In this document: in pieces, positions 1-6,431 of the stretch
How positions within the stretch are numbered: the stretch's first letter is position 1
How the letters are laid out: every line of letters starts with the position of its first letter
Source of the DNA: CAZLKN01 sp964560135
GTDB taxonomy: Bacteria > Actinomycetota > JAICYB01
DNA: 8,539 bases
Direction of reading: 5' to 3'
Assembly: GCA_964560135.1 (NCBI GenBank)
Contig: CAZLKN010000092.1
Coordinates: 1 to 8,539 of the forward strand
Translations under genes and position numbers: made by a program
The notes under the pieces: generated by a model
Seen by the model: only the letters and a program-made list of their open reading frames with translations
What the model was told of the DNA's origin: nothing
Database searches by the model: none

Positions 1-1
1 C

Positions 2-526
2 TCAGTAGGTGACGAGCGAGACGAGCTCCACATCGGGGAGCTTCTCGCGTCCCTTCAGGAATCCGAGCTCGATGATCACCCCGACCCCCACGACCTCGGC
101 CCCCAGCTCACGGACCACGTCGACGGCCGCCCGGGCCGTCCCGCCCGTGGCGAGGACGTCGTCCACGATCAGTACCCGGTTGCCGGGGCCCACCGCGTCG
201 CGGTGGATCTCCAGGCGCTCGGAACCGTACTCGAGCTCGTAGTCCATCCCGTGGATCTCCCAGGGCAGCTTGCCCTGCTTGCGGGCGGGGACGAACCCGG
301 CGCCGAGACGGTAGGCGATCGGTGCGGCGACGATGAAGCCCCGGGCTTCGATCCCGAGCACCCGGTCGGCGTCGGCGGGGATGAAGCGGTGCACGATCGC
401 ATCCACGCAGCGGGCGAAGCCGCCCCGGTCGGAGAGAAGGGGGGTGATGTCCTTGAAGACCACCCCGGGCTTGGGGAAGTCCGGGATGTCCCGGATGAAG
501 GAGCGGATGTACTCGCCGTCGCCCAT
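2..526 (-). CDS. apt: Adenine phosphoribosyltransferase
   Basis: Cytoplasmic purine-salvage enzyme that converts adenine and PRPP to AMP and pyrophosphate. The protein is 174 residues, normal for the family, and complete at both ends. It opens with the family-typical IPDFPKPGVVFKDITPLL (14-31), followed by GIEARGFI (58-65), the RKQGKLPWE substrate loop (82-90) and the PRPP-binding signature VLIVDDVLATGGTA (118-131) with its paired aspartates D122 and D123. I chose the ATG at 526 because the secF stop overlaps it by one base (TGATG) and the family N-terminus begins here. A GTG one codon upstream is possible. There is no good Shine-Dalgarno; the upstream bases are the A/G-rich codons of the SecF tail, so coupled translation after secF is likely. 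In actinobacteria apt commonly follows secF and often precedes relA, but the next gene lies outside the window. Identification is very secure. Confidence 0.96.
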   Translation of the reverse strand: MGDGEYIRSFIRDIPDFPKPGVVFKDITPLLSDRGGFARCVDAIVHRFIPADADRVLGIEARGFIVAAPIAYRLGAGFVPARKQGKLPWEIHGMDYELEYGSERLEIHRDAVGPGNRVLIVDDVLATGGTARAAVDVVRELGAEVVGVGVIIELGFLKGREKLPDVELVSLVTY

Positions 527-1608
527 CACCGGCGCTTGCGCTTCTTCTTCTTCGGTGGACGCCGCCCCGACGGGCCGGGGCCGCCAGGGCCGACTGACAC
601 CGGCGCCCGGTCGCCTTCGGTGAGACCCGGAGCACGCGGAGGCACGGCGCCTCCGCTCTCGGCTGCCCGGGCCGCGATCCTCGCACGCAGGGTTGCCCAC
701 CGCGGCTCGTGCTCCTTCCACCACGCCAGGAACGGGGTGGCCACGAAGATCGAGGAGTAGGTGCCGACGGTGAGTCCGATGAACAGGGCCAGCGCCAGTT
801 CCCGGAGCGTCTCGGCTCCGAGGAGGAACGAGCCGACGAACAACAGGCTGCCGACGGGCAGCAGCGACGTGATCGATGTGCTGATCGACCGGACGAAGAC
901 CTGGTTCAGCGCCTGGTTGGCGGCGCCGGAGTAGGTGAGGCTCCGGGCCGCGGACAGGGTGGCCGTCCGCTCTTTGACGCGGTCGAAGATCACCACCGCG
1001 TCGTACAGCGAATACCCCAGGATCGTGAGGAGCGCGATCACCGTCGCCGGCGTGACAACGAACCCGATAAGCGAGTAGATCCCCGCGGTGATCACCAGGT
1101 CGTGCAAGAGCGCCACGAGAGAGGCGGCCGCCATCTTCGGCTCGAGCCGGATCGAGATGTACAGGACGGCCACCACCAGGAAGACGAGGAAAGCGCGCAG
1201 CGCCTTCTCGGAGACCTGCTGCCCCCACTTCGGCCCCACATCGGTGACCGTGACCTCGCCCACGTCGACCCCGGCGACCCGCGCGACCAGTTGCGCCCCC
1301 GCCTGCTGGAGCTCGGAGCCCAGATGCCGGGTCTGCACCAGGAACCCGCGGTCGCCGATCCGCTGCACGACGGGATCCTCCAACCCGATCTCGGTCAGCG
1401 CCCGGCGCATGTCGTCCACCGAGGCGTCCTCGTCGGCGGCCTGCACCTGGAAAGAGGTGCCTCCGCGGAACTCGAGGCCGGCGTTGATGCCGCGGATCGC
1501 CAGGGAGCCGATGCTCACGAGCAGTACCCCGGCGCTGATCAGGGCCCAGAGCTTCGCCCGCCCGATGATGTCGAGCGCGAAGCCGCCGCCGCGGAGCTGA
1601 CGCATCAT
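526..1608 (-). CDS. secF: Protein translocase subunit SecF
   Basis: Inner-membrane subunit that works with SecD at SecYEG and uses the proton-motive force to help pull secreted proteins across and release them. The predicted length is 360 residues. TM1 (about 14-34) is followed by the SecF hallmark GLEFRGGTS, then a periplasmic-type domain, then five more hydrophobic segments. Conserved stretches include LHDLVITAGIYSL, GYSLYDAVVIFDRVKE with the conserved Asp at 203, and ISTSITSLLPVGSLLFVGS. The 'SLYD' form in place of 'SIND' is the actinobacterial version. The C-terminus is a Pro/Gly-rich tail ending in KKKKRKRR. The ATG at 1608 overlaps the secD stop as ATGA; the next codon (1605) is also ATG and is the alternative start. 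The reading frame runs open far upstream through secD, but that extension is not SecF-like. No Shine-Dalgarno is evident, which fits translational coupling to secD. Confidence 0.95.
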   Translation of the reverse strand: MMRQLRGGGFALDIIGRAKLWALISAGVLLVSIGSLAIRGINAGLEFRGGTSFQVQAADEDASVDDMRRALTEIGLEDPVVQRIGDRGFLVQTRHLGSELQQAGAQLVARVAGVDVGEVTVTDVGPKWGQQVSEKALRAFLVFLVVAVLYISIRLEPKMAAASLVALLHDLVITAGIYSLIGFVVTPATVIALLTILGYSLYDAVVIFDRVKERTATLSAARSLTYSGAANQALNQVFVRSISTSITSLLPVGSLLFVGSFLLGAETLRELALALFIGLTVGTYSSIFVATPFLAWWKEHEPRWATLRARIAARAAESGGAVPPRAPGLTEGDRAPVSVGPGGPGPSGRRPPKKKKRKRR

Positions 1609-3071
1609 CGCGCGGTCACCGTACGCTTGGCCGCCGCCTCCCGCATCCCGACGGCGCGGAGACCCGCGAGCCGCTTGTTCCGGGAGATCAGCACCACCAG
1701 CGAGTTCGTGAAGAAGTAGAGCAGGAAGATGTCGAGGAGCACCGAGATACCGAGGGCCAAGGCGAAGCCACGCACCGGACCGATGGCAAGCAGGTAGAGG
1801 ATGATGGCGGCCGCGAACGCCACGGTGTTCCCGGCGAGGTTGGTGCGGAAGGCGCTCTGGAAGGCCCGCTCGACGGCGCTGCGGAACGTCTTGCCTTCCT
1901 TCAACTCGTCTTTGATCCGCTCGAAATAGATGATGTAGGAATCGGCGGCGATCCCCACCGAGACGATCAGTCCCGCGATCCCGGCGAGGGTGAGCGTGAA
2001 TCCGTGGGTCACGCCGAGCAGCCCGATGACGCCGAGCACGAGCACCCCGAAGATCCCGAGGCCCACGAGGGTGATCAGACCGAGAAGCCGGTAGAAGAAC
2101 AGCATGTACAGAGCGACGAGCACGAGCCCGATCGCCCCGGCCAGCAGCCCCGCCCGCAGGGACGCGGAGCCGAGCGTCGGACTCACCCGCCGCACCTGCG
2201 ACTGCTCCATCTCGATCGGCAGGGCCCCGGTCCGCAGGACGAGGCCGAGGTCGCGTGCGTCCCGCTCCGAGAAGGTTCCGCTGATCGACGCCTCGCCCCT
2301 GGTGATCGCGTCCTGGACGATCGGTGCGGACGCGACAACGCGGTCGAGCACGATCCCGAGGGGCCGGCCGGCCTCGGAGCCCTGCGGCGCCAGCTGGCGA
2401 GTGATCTCCTCGAAGGCCAGGGCACCCTCGGCCGAGAAGCGGATCTCCACCAGCCACTGGCCTCCGTCGTCGAAGCGCGCGTAGGCGTCGGCGACCTGGT
2501 CGCCCATCACGGCTGCCGGGCCGAGCCGGAACCACCGGTCGTCCATGCCGGCGAAGGTCACCTCGCGGTCCGGGGGATCGGCCTCGTCGAGCCGCCAGCC
2601 GGTCTGCTCCTCGACGGCGGCGGCGACGAACTCCTCGAACTCCTCCGTGCCGGGCTGCAGGCCTTCCTCCCGCGCCTGCTGCCGGGCCGCCTCGATCTCC
2701 TCGGTGGGCTCATCGCGCACCTCGAGCACCGGACGGAAGCGGAGCTGGGCGGTCTTCCCGATCACCTGGAGGGCGCGGGCGGGGTCGTCGATGCCCGGGA
2801 GCTGCACCACGATGTTGTTGGTCCCCGACCGGGAGATGTCCGGCTCCTGTGCCCCGATGCTGTCCACGCGCTCACGGATGATCTCGACGGTCTTGTCCAT
2901 CACCTCGGGATCGACCTCTTCGCCCTCGGCGGTGAGCACCACCGACAGCCCCCCGCGGAGGTCCAGGCCCAATTTCGGGCGGGCGTTGAGCACCGTGAGT
3001 CCCACCGCCGCCAGAACCGTGAGGAGCAGGATCGAGATCAGCGATGCGACATAGCGTCGCCTCGACTTCAT
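1605..3071 (-). CDS. secD: Protein translocase subunit SecD
   Basis: Membrane partner of SecF in the Sec export accessory complex. The protein has 488 residues. TM1 (about 9-28) leads into LGLDLRGG (34-41), the SecD counterpart of the SecF hallmark. A large extracytoplasmic domain follows (about 42-290), including NNIVVQLPGIDDP and an acidic, probably helical stretch rich in Glu (about 130-165). Five more TM segments cluster in the C-terminal half. TM4 holds GLIVSVGIAADSYIIYFER with the conserved Asp at 377; 'ADSYIIYFER' is the actinobacterial form of the usual 'VDANVLIFER'. The ATG at 3071 overlaps the yajC stop as ATGA and is preceded by GGAGAG (3075-3080), the clearest Shine-Dalgarno of this operon though only 3 bases from the ATG. 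The gene ends inside the secF start (ATGA). Confidence 0.96.
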   Translation of the reverse strand: MKSRRRYVASLISILLLTVLAAVGLTVLNARPKLGLDLRGGLSVVLTAEGEEVDPEVMDKTVEIIRERVDSIGAQEPDISRSGTNNIVVQLPGIDDPARALQVIGKTAQLRFRPVLEVRDEPTEEIEAARQQAREEGLQPGTEEFEEFVAAAVEEQTGWRLDEADPPDREVTFAGMDDRWFRLGPAAVMGDQVADAYARFDDGGQWLVEIRFSAEGALAFEEITRQLAPQGSEAGRPLGIVLDRVVASAPIVQDAITRGEASISGTFSERDARDLGLVLRTGALPIEMEQSQVRRVSPTLGSASLRAGLLAGAIGLVLVALYMLFFYRLLGLITLVGLGIFGVLVLGVIGLLGVTHGFTLTLAGIAGLIVSVGIAADSYIIYFERIKDELKEGKTFRSAVERAFQSAFRTNLAGNTVAFAAAIILYLLAIGPVRGFALALGISVLLDIFLLYFFTNSLVVLISRNKRLAGLRAVGMREAAAKRTVTAR

Positions 3072-3388
3072 GCACTCTCCAGGCGTTTGGAGACCGACCC
3101 GCGATCGACCTTGACGACCACGCTGTCGGCGATCTGAAGGGAGATCGTGTCGTCGTCCACCCGCCGGACCGTGCCGACGAGACCGCCCGCCGCCACGATG
3201 CGGTCGCCCTGCTGGACGGCGCTGACGAGTTCCCGGTGCTCGCGGGCGCGGCGCTGCTGTGGGCGCATGATCAGGAACCAGAAGACCCCCACCAGGATGA
3301 TGAGCGGAAGGAAGGCGGCGAGGCCGCCTCCTTCAGGCTGATCCTGCGCGAGCAGGATCGTGTCGGACAGCAAGGTGTGAGCAGTCAT
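3068..3388 (-). CDS. yajC: Preprotein translocase subunit YajC
   Basis: Small single-pass membrane protein that associates with SecD and SecF in the holo-translocon. It has 106 residues: a short polar N-terminus, one TM segment (about 24-41) ending in the family signature FLIMRPQQRR (38-47), then a cytoplasmic beta-rich domain with GDRIVAAGGLVGTVRRV and a terminal VDRGSVSKRL. I chose the ATG at 3388 because it gives the normal family length; the frame stays open upstream into the N gap, but those residues are not YajC-like. There is no convincing Shine-Dalgarno. It overlaps secD by four bases (ATGA). A TACTAT sequence (3405-3410) lies 16 bases upstream as a possible -10, but no matching -35 was seen. 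Confidence 0.94.
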   Translation of the reverse strand: MTAHTLLSDTILLAQDQPEGGGLAAFLPLIILVGVFWFLIMRPQQRRAREHRELVSAVQQGDRIVAAGGLVGTVRRVDDDTISLQIADSVVVKVDRGSVSKRLESA

Positions 3389-3441
3389 GGTTGGATCGCG
3401 CTCGATAGTACCAGCAGCGGCATCCGGACGATGCGATCCGC

Positions 3442-3457
3442 CGATCAGGGTCCGGCG
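3442..3457. repeat. Left copy of 16-base gap-flanking direct repeat
   Basis: CGATCAGGGTCCGGCG, identical to 3558-3573 on the other side of the Ns. Most simply this is the unmerged overlap of two contig ends, not a biological repeat. It also contains a second copy of the TCA that is the reverse-strand stop codon of the PLDc_N gene. Confidence 0.95.
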
Positions 3458-3557
3458 NNNNNNNNNNNNNNNNNNNNNNNNNNNNNNNNNNNNNNNNNNN
3501 NNNNNNNNNNNNNNNNNNNNNNNNNNNNNNNNNNNNNNNNNNNNNNNNNNNNNNNNN
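3458..3557. other. Scaffold gap of 100 Ns
   Basis: Exactly 100 undetermined bases, the conventional placeholder for a gap of unknown size. The 16 bases just before it (3442-3457) and just after it (3558-3573) are identical, so the two contigs probably overlap and the true missing length may be zero. Collapsed this way, the stop of the PLDc_N gene would lie 56 bases upstream of the yajC start. Any reading frame drawn through the Ns has no support. Confidence 0.99.
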
Positions 3558-3573
3558 CGATCAGGGTCCGGCG
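3558..3573. repeat. Right copy of 16-base gap-flanking direct repeat
   Basis: CGATCAGGGTCCGGCG, the exact partner of 3442-3457. On the minus strand it encodes the last residues and the TGA stop (3561-3563) of the PLDc_N gene, so that gene's end is complete whether or not the gap is real. Confidence 0.95.
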
Positions 3574-3971
3574 GCGCCGTTGCCGGAGCCGGGCAGATCC
3601 TCACCGGGCCCGAGCCCCCGCCGCCTGCGTCGCTCTTCTTCGTAGCGCCGGATCGCCTCTTCGCGGGCCCCCGGATCGATCGGCGGGCGCGCCGGCGGAA
3701 GATCGGGCGGTGGTGCGGCGCGCATCCTACGGGGCGGGTGCGGCCGGCGGCGGGGCGCTCCCCGGCCCCCGATGCGCCAGCTCGCGCCTTCGGGCCGTCC
3801 GAGCAGCAGCCACGCGATGGCACCGATCGGCGGGAAGAGCAGCACGATGAACACCCAGAACAGCTTCGGGAGGTTCTGGACGAGGGCGGAGTCCGACGCG
3901 ATCGCGTCCAGGACGCAGTAGGCCCACAGCACGAACACGAGCAGCGGCACGATCCGGGCAGCGATCAGCAC
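3561..3971 (-). CDS. Small membrane protein with PLDc_N (cardiolipin synthase N-terminal-like) domain
   Basis: A 136-residue protein with two TM segments (about 7-25 and 38-57). The second sits in NLPKLFWVFIVLLFPPIGAI followed by AWLLLGRP (33-60 overall), the pattern of the phospholipase D nuclease N-terminal / cardiolipin synthase N-terminal domain. No catalytic HKD phospholipase domain follows. The rest is a Pro/Arg-rich linker and a charged, probably helical tail with EEAIRRYEEERRRRR. Stand-alone proteins of this build are common in actinobacteria and have no established function. The start is GTG at 3971, supported by GGGAGG (3981-3986) nine bases upstream and by the hydrophobic N-terminus beginning at once. 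An ATG at 3978 is in another frame and gives an Arg-rich product without family features. The gene begins 55 bases after the large dehydrogenase gene and may be its last cotranscribed member, or may lead into yajC. Confidence 0.85.
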   Translation of the reverse strand: MLIAARIVPLLVFVLWAYCVLDAIASDSALVQNLPKLFWVFIVLLFPPIGAIAWLLLGRPEGASWRIGGRGAPRRRPHPPRRMRAAPPPDLPPARPPIDPGAREEAIRRYEEERRRRRGLGPGEDLPGSGNGAAGP

Positions 3972-3980
3972 CCCGCATCA

Positions 3981-3986
3981 CCTCCC
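3981..3986 (-). promoter_or_regulatory. Shine-Dalgarno for the PLDc_N gene
   Basis: GGGAGG on the minus strand, nine bases before the GTG at 3971. It is the feature that decides in favour of the non-ATG start. Confidence 0.7.
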
Positions 3987-4012
3987 ACCCGCGTCATTCG
4001 ACGCCGCCGGGT
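3987..4012. other. Bulged hairpin between the large dehydrogenase and PLDc_N genes
   Basis: On the plus strand ACCCG-CGTC-ATTC-GACG-CCGC-CGGGT can pair as a 9-bp stem (5 + 4) with a 4-base loop and a 4-base bulge on one side. It lies 14 bases after the stop of the large dehydrogenase gene and directly before the Shine-Dalgarno of the next gene. No T-run follows on either strand, so it is not a classical intrinsic terminator. It may be a processing or attenuating structure, or chance in GC-rich DNA. Confidence 0.3.
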
Positions 4013-4026
4013 ACGTCTCCTGCCGC

Positions 4027-5274
4027 TCAGCTGCGCTTGATCTCCTTCCAAGCCACGCCCTTGTCCACCTGGGGCTCCCGCGGCAGGCCGAGCACCCGCT
4101 CGGCGATCTGGTTGCGCAGCACCTCGGAGGTGCCGCCCTCGATCGAGTTCGCGCGGGCGCGGAGGAAGGCGTGGGCGCGGGCCTCGGCCCCCTGGTCCTC
4201 CGGGAGCCATGCGACGGCGCCGGGGCCGGCGGCGTTCATGGCGAACTCCGTCCGGCGTTTGTTGAGCTCGGCGTTGAAGACCTTACCGACGGCGCCCTCC
4301 GGACCGGGTTGCGCACCCTCCATCCGCGCCGAGGTCGCGCGGAAGGCGGTGATCTCCTTCACCTCGCGCTCGATGTAGTTGCGGGCCACCCTCTGGCGGT
4401 TGAGCGGGTCGGAACGGTCGGCGATCTGCTCGAGGAAGGCCTGCCACGGGTCCTTGCGGGCCCCGCCCATGAACGACGCCGCATCCATCGACAATCCGGC
4501 CAGCGCCACCCGCTCGTTCATCAGCGTGGTGCGGGCCACGCGCCACCCGTCGTTCACGTCGCCGACGCGCTGGTGGTCGGGGATCCGCACGTCGGTGAAG
4601 TACACCTCGTTGAACTCCGCGGATCCGGTGATCTGGCGCAGTGGACGGATCTCCACCCCCGGAGCCTGCATGTCGACGATGAAGTAGCTCAGGCCCTCGT
4701 GCTTGGGCCGCTCGGGGTCGGAGCGCGCGAGCAGCATCCCCCACCTGGAGAACTGGGCGATGGACGTCCACACCTTCTGGCCGTTCACGATCCACTCGTC
4801 GCCGGAGCGCTCCGCACGGGCCGCGCAGGACGCGAGATCGGACCCGGATCCCGGCTCGCTGAAAAGCTGGCACCAGACCTCCTCGCCCGTGAGGATCTTG
4901 CGCAGGTAGCGCTCTTTGTGTTCGTCGGTACCGTGGGCGATGATCGTCGGGCCCGCCAGACCGATGCCGAGGATGTTGACGCCGTAGGTCGGCAGCCGGT
5001 AGTGGACGAGCTCCTCCCGGATGATCTGCTGCATCCACACCTCGCCGGACAGGCCCCCGTACTCGGACGGCCACAAGGGGGCCGCGTACCCGCTCTCGCC
5101 GATGGTGCGGGTCCAGTCCATGACGTTCCAGTCCTTGCGGGCTTCGGCGAAGGCCTCGTCGTCGCCGCCGTCCACGGCCTCCATCCAGCCCGCCGGCAGC
5201 TTGCCGGCCAGCCAGGCCTTGAACTCGGCCCGGAAGGCCGCGCGCTCCGGTGTGTCCTCGATGCGCCAGCGCAT
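4027..5274 (-). CDS. Acyl-CoA dehydrogenase, large (putative catalytic) subunit of a heteromeric FadE pair
   Basis: Flavoenzyme of the acyl-CoA dehydrogenase family, introducing the alpha-beta double bond into an acyl-CoA thioester; cytoplasmic. 415 residues. It has the N-terminal helical domain, then QLFSEPGSGSDLAS (136-149), the canonical flavin/substrate motif, WIVNGQKVWTS (161-171), and a C-terminal NSIEGGTSEVLRNQIAERVL. E379 in IEGGT matches the catalytic glutamate of medium-chain acyl-CoA dehydrogenase. The usual R-x-x-F-G-x-P and Q-x-x-G-G-x-G-F motifs, which contact the FAD of a neighbouring subunit, are absent or degraded. The adjacent small subunit has exactly those. This is the architecture of actinobacterial alpha2beta2 enzymes such as M. 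tuberculosis ChsE4-ChsE5 (FadE26-FadE27), which act on steroid side chains. The substrate here cannot be read from sequence. The ATG at 5274 comes three bases after the small-subunit stop, with a weak GGGGG upstream. Confidence 0.92.
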   Translation of the reverse strand: MRWRIEDTPERAAFRAEFKAWLAGKLPAGWMEAVDGGDDEAFAEARKDWNVMDWTRTIGESGYAAPLWPSEYGGLSGEVWMQQIIREELVHYRLPTYGVNILGIGLAGPTIIAHGTDEHKERYLRKILTGEEVWCQLFSEPGSGSDLASCAARAERSGDEWIVNGQKVWTSIAQFSRWGMLLARSDPERPKHEGLSYFIVDMQAPGVEIRPLRQITGSAEFNEVYFTDVRIPDHQRVGDVNDGWRVARTTLMNERVALAGLSMDAASFMGGARKDPWQAFLEQIADRSDPLNRQRVARNYIEREVKEITAFRATSARMEGAQPGPEGAVGKVFNAELNKRRTEFAMNAAGPGAVAWLPEDQGAEARAHAFLRARANSIEGGTSEVLRNQIAERVLGLPREPQVDKGVAWKEIKRS

Positions 5275-5277
5275 GCT

Positions 5278-6390
5278 CTACACCCCCAACCGGTCCGCGA
5301 CGAGCGCCTGGTGGTAGGCGGCGTCGCCCAGATAGATCTCCGAGGACTTCGCCCGGCGGAAGTACAGGTGGGCGTCGTGCTCCCAGGTGAACCCGATCCC
5401 GCCGTGGATCTGGATCGAGTCGCCGGCGGCGTGGAAGAAAGCGTCCGAGCAGTAGGCCTTGGCCATGGACGCCGCGATCGGGAGCTCCTCGGGATCCTCG
5501 GCGGCCGCCCAGCCCGCGTAGTAGGCGGCGGAGCGCGCGTTCTCGACCTCGATCATCATGTCCGCCAGCTTGTGCTTGATGGCCTGGAAGGAACCGATGG
5601 GACGTCCGAACTGGTAGCGCTCCTTGGCGTAGTCGGTGGCGTCGTCGAGGCACGCTTGCGCGCCGCCGACCATCTCCGCGGCGAGCAGTGCCGCGGCACG
5701 GTCGAGCGTGGTGGCCAGCGCCGGGCCGCCGGACCCTTCTTCGCCGAGCAGGCGAGCGGGGGTGCCGTCGAAGGTGACGACACCCTGCTTGCGGGTCATG
5801 TCGAGGGTGGTGAGCTTCCGCCGCTGTACCCCGCCGGCGTCGGGGTCGACGGTGAACAGCGAGATGCCGCCGGGGGTGCGGGCGGCGACCACGAGCAGCG
5901 TGGCGGTGGTGGCGTCGAGCACGTACCACTTCTGTCCGGTGAGGCTCCAGGCGTCGCCGTCGCGGGTCGCCTCGAGCGCGATACCGTCGGCGTCCCAGCG
6001 TCCGGAGGCCTCCACGAAGGCCAGCGTGGCGCGGGTCGTGCCGTCGGCGACGCCCGGCAGGTGCTCGGCCTTCTGCTCCCCGGTGCCGGCCTCGAGGATC
6101 GCGTTGGCGGCAAGAACCACCGAGGACAGGAAGGGAGCGCAGAACAGCCGCTTGCCCATCTCCTCGAGCAGGACGACGAGCTCCATCGTCCCGAACCCGA
6201 TCCCGCCGACGTCCTCGGGGATGGCCATCCCACACCAGCCCAGGTCGGCGATCTGCTTCCAGGTGCCCTCGTCGAAGCCGCCGTCGGTCTCCATGAGCTC
6301 GCGCACCTGGTCCGAGGAGGACTTGTCCTCGAGCAGCCGCGCGGCCGATGAGCGAAGCTCCTCCTGCTCGGGGGTGAAGGCGAAGCTCAA
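5278..6390 (-). CDS. Acyl-CoA dehydrogenase, small (putative non-catalytic) subunit of a heteromeric FadE pair
   Basis: 370-residue acyl-CoA dehydrogenase-fold protein and likely obligate partner of the downstream large subunit. It keeps TGQKWYV (151-157), YAKERYQFGRPIGSFQ (254-269) and QIHGGIGFTWEHD (327-339), the motifs that reach into a partner's FAD site. In place of the SEPxxGSD motif it has LAFVEASGRWDAD (123-135). The catalytic Glu position of medium-chain acyl-CoA dehydrogenase falls at L354 in EIYLGD. It therefore probably has no activity alone. The start is TTG at 6390: the family N-terminus (SFAFTPEQEEL) begins there, and AAAGGAG (6398-6404) lies seven bases upstream. It is the first gene of the minus-strand block and faces a candidate promoter with an inverted repeat. 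The stop (TAG) is three bases before the large-subunit ATG, so the two are certainly cotranscribed. Confidence 0.91.
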   Translation of the reverse strand: MSFAFTPEQEELRSSAARLLEDKSSSDQVRELMETDGGFDEGTWKQIADLGWCGMAIPEDVGGIGFGTMELVVLLEEMGKRLFCAPFLSSVVLAANAILEAGTGEQKAEHLPGVADGTTRATLAFVEASGRWDADGIALEATRDGDAWSLTGQKWYVLDATTATLLVVAARTPGGISLFTVDPDAGGVQRRKLTTLDMTRKQGVVTFDGTPARLLGEEGSGGPALATTLDRAAALLAAEMVGGAQACLDDATDYAKERYQFGRPIGSFQAIKHKLADMMIEVENARSAAYYAGWAAAEDPEELPIAASMAKAYCSDAFFHAAGDSIQIHGGIGFTWEHDAHLYFRRAKSSEIYLGDAAYHQALVADRLGV

Positions 6391-6397
6391 CGAAGGG

Positions 6398-6404
6398 CTC
6401 CTTT
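6398..6404 (-). promoter_or_regulatory. Shine-Dalgarno that decides the TTG start of the small subunit
   Basis: AAAGGAG on the minus strand, seven bases upstream of TTG at 6390. It is the strongest ribosome binding site in the window, and no in-frame ATG offers a family-like N-terminus. Confidence 0.8.
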
Positions 6405-6431
6405 CGACGAGGCACCGGGCGGGGCCCCCAT

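Noticed and set aside
527..1228. Upstream extension of the apt frame into secF
   Set aside because: The added residues are low-complexity Arg/Gly/Pro sequence overlapping the well-supported secF. The Apt family N-terminus starts at the ATG at 526.
1609..2535. Upstream extension of the secF frame into secD
   Set aside because: It overlaps the clearly identified SecD in another frame and is not SecF-like; SecF TM1 begins shortly after 1608.
3405..3410. TACTAT upstream of yajC as a promoter for the Sec operon
   Set aside because: The hexamer is a fair -10, but there is no -35-like sequence 16-18 bases upstream and the leader would be only about 10 bases. Kept only as a remark under yajC.
3389..3823. 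Upstream extension of the yajC frame through the Ns, and plus-strand frames crossing the gap
   Set aside because: They rest on undetermined bases, and no YajC-like residues occur before 3388. The PLDc_N gene explains the far side in a different frame.
6421..6428. GGGGCCCC palindrome in the divergent intergenic region
   Set aside because: An 8-base palindrome made only of G and C is expected by chance in DNA of this composition and has no position suggesting an operator.
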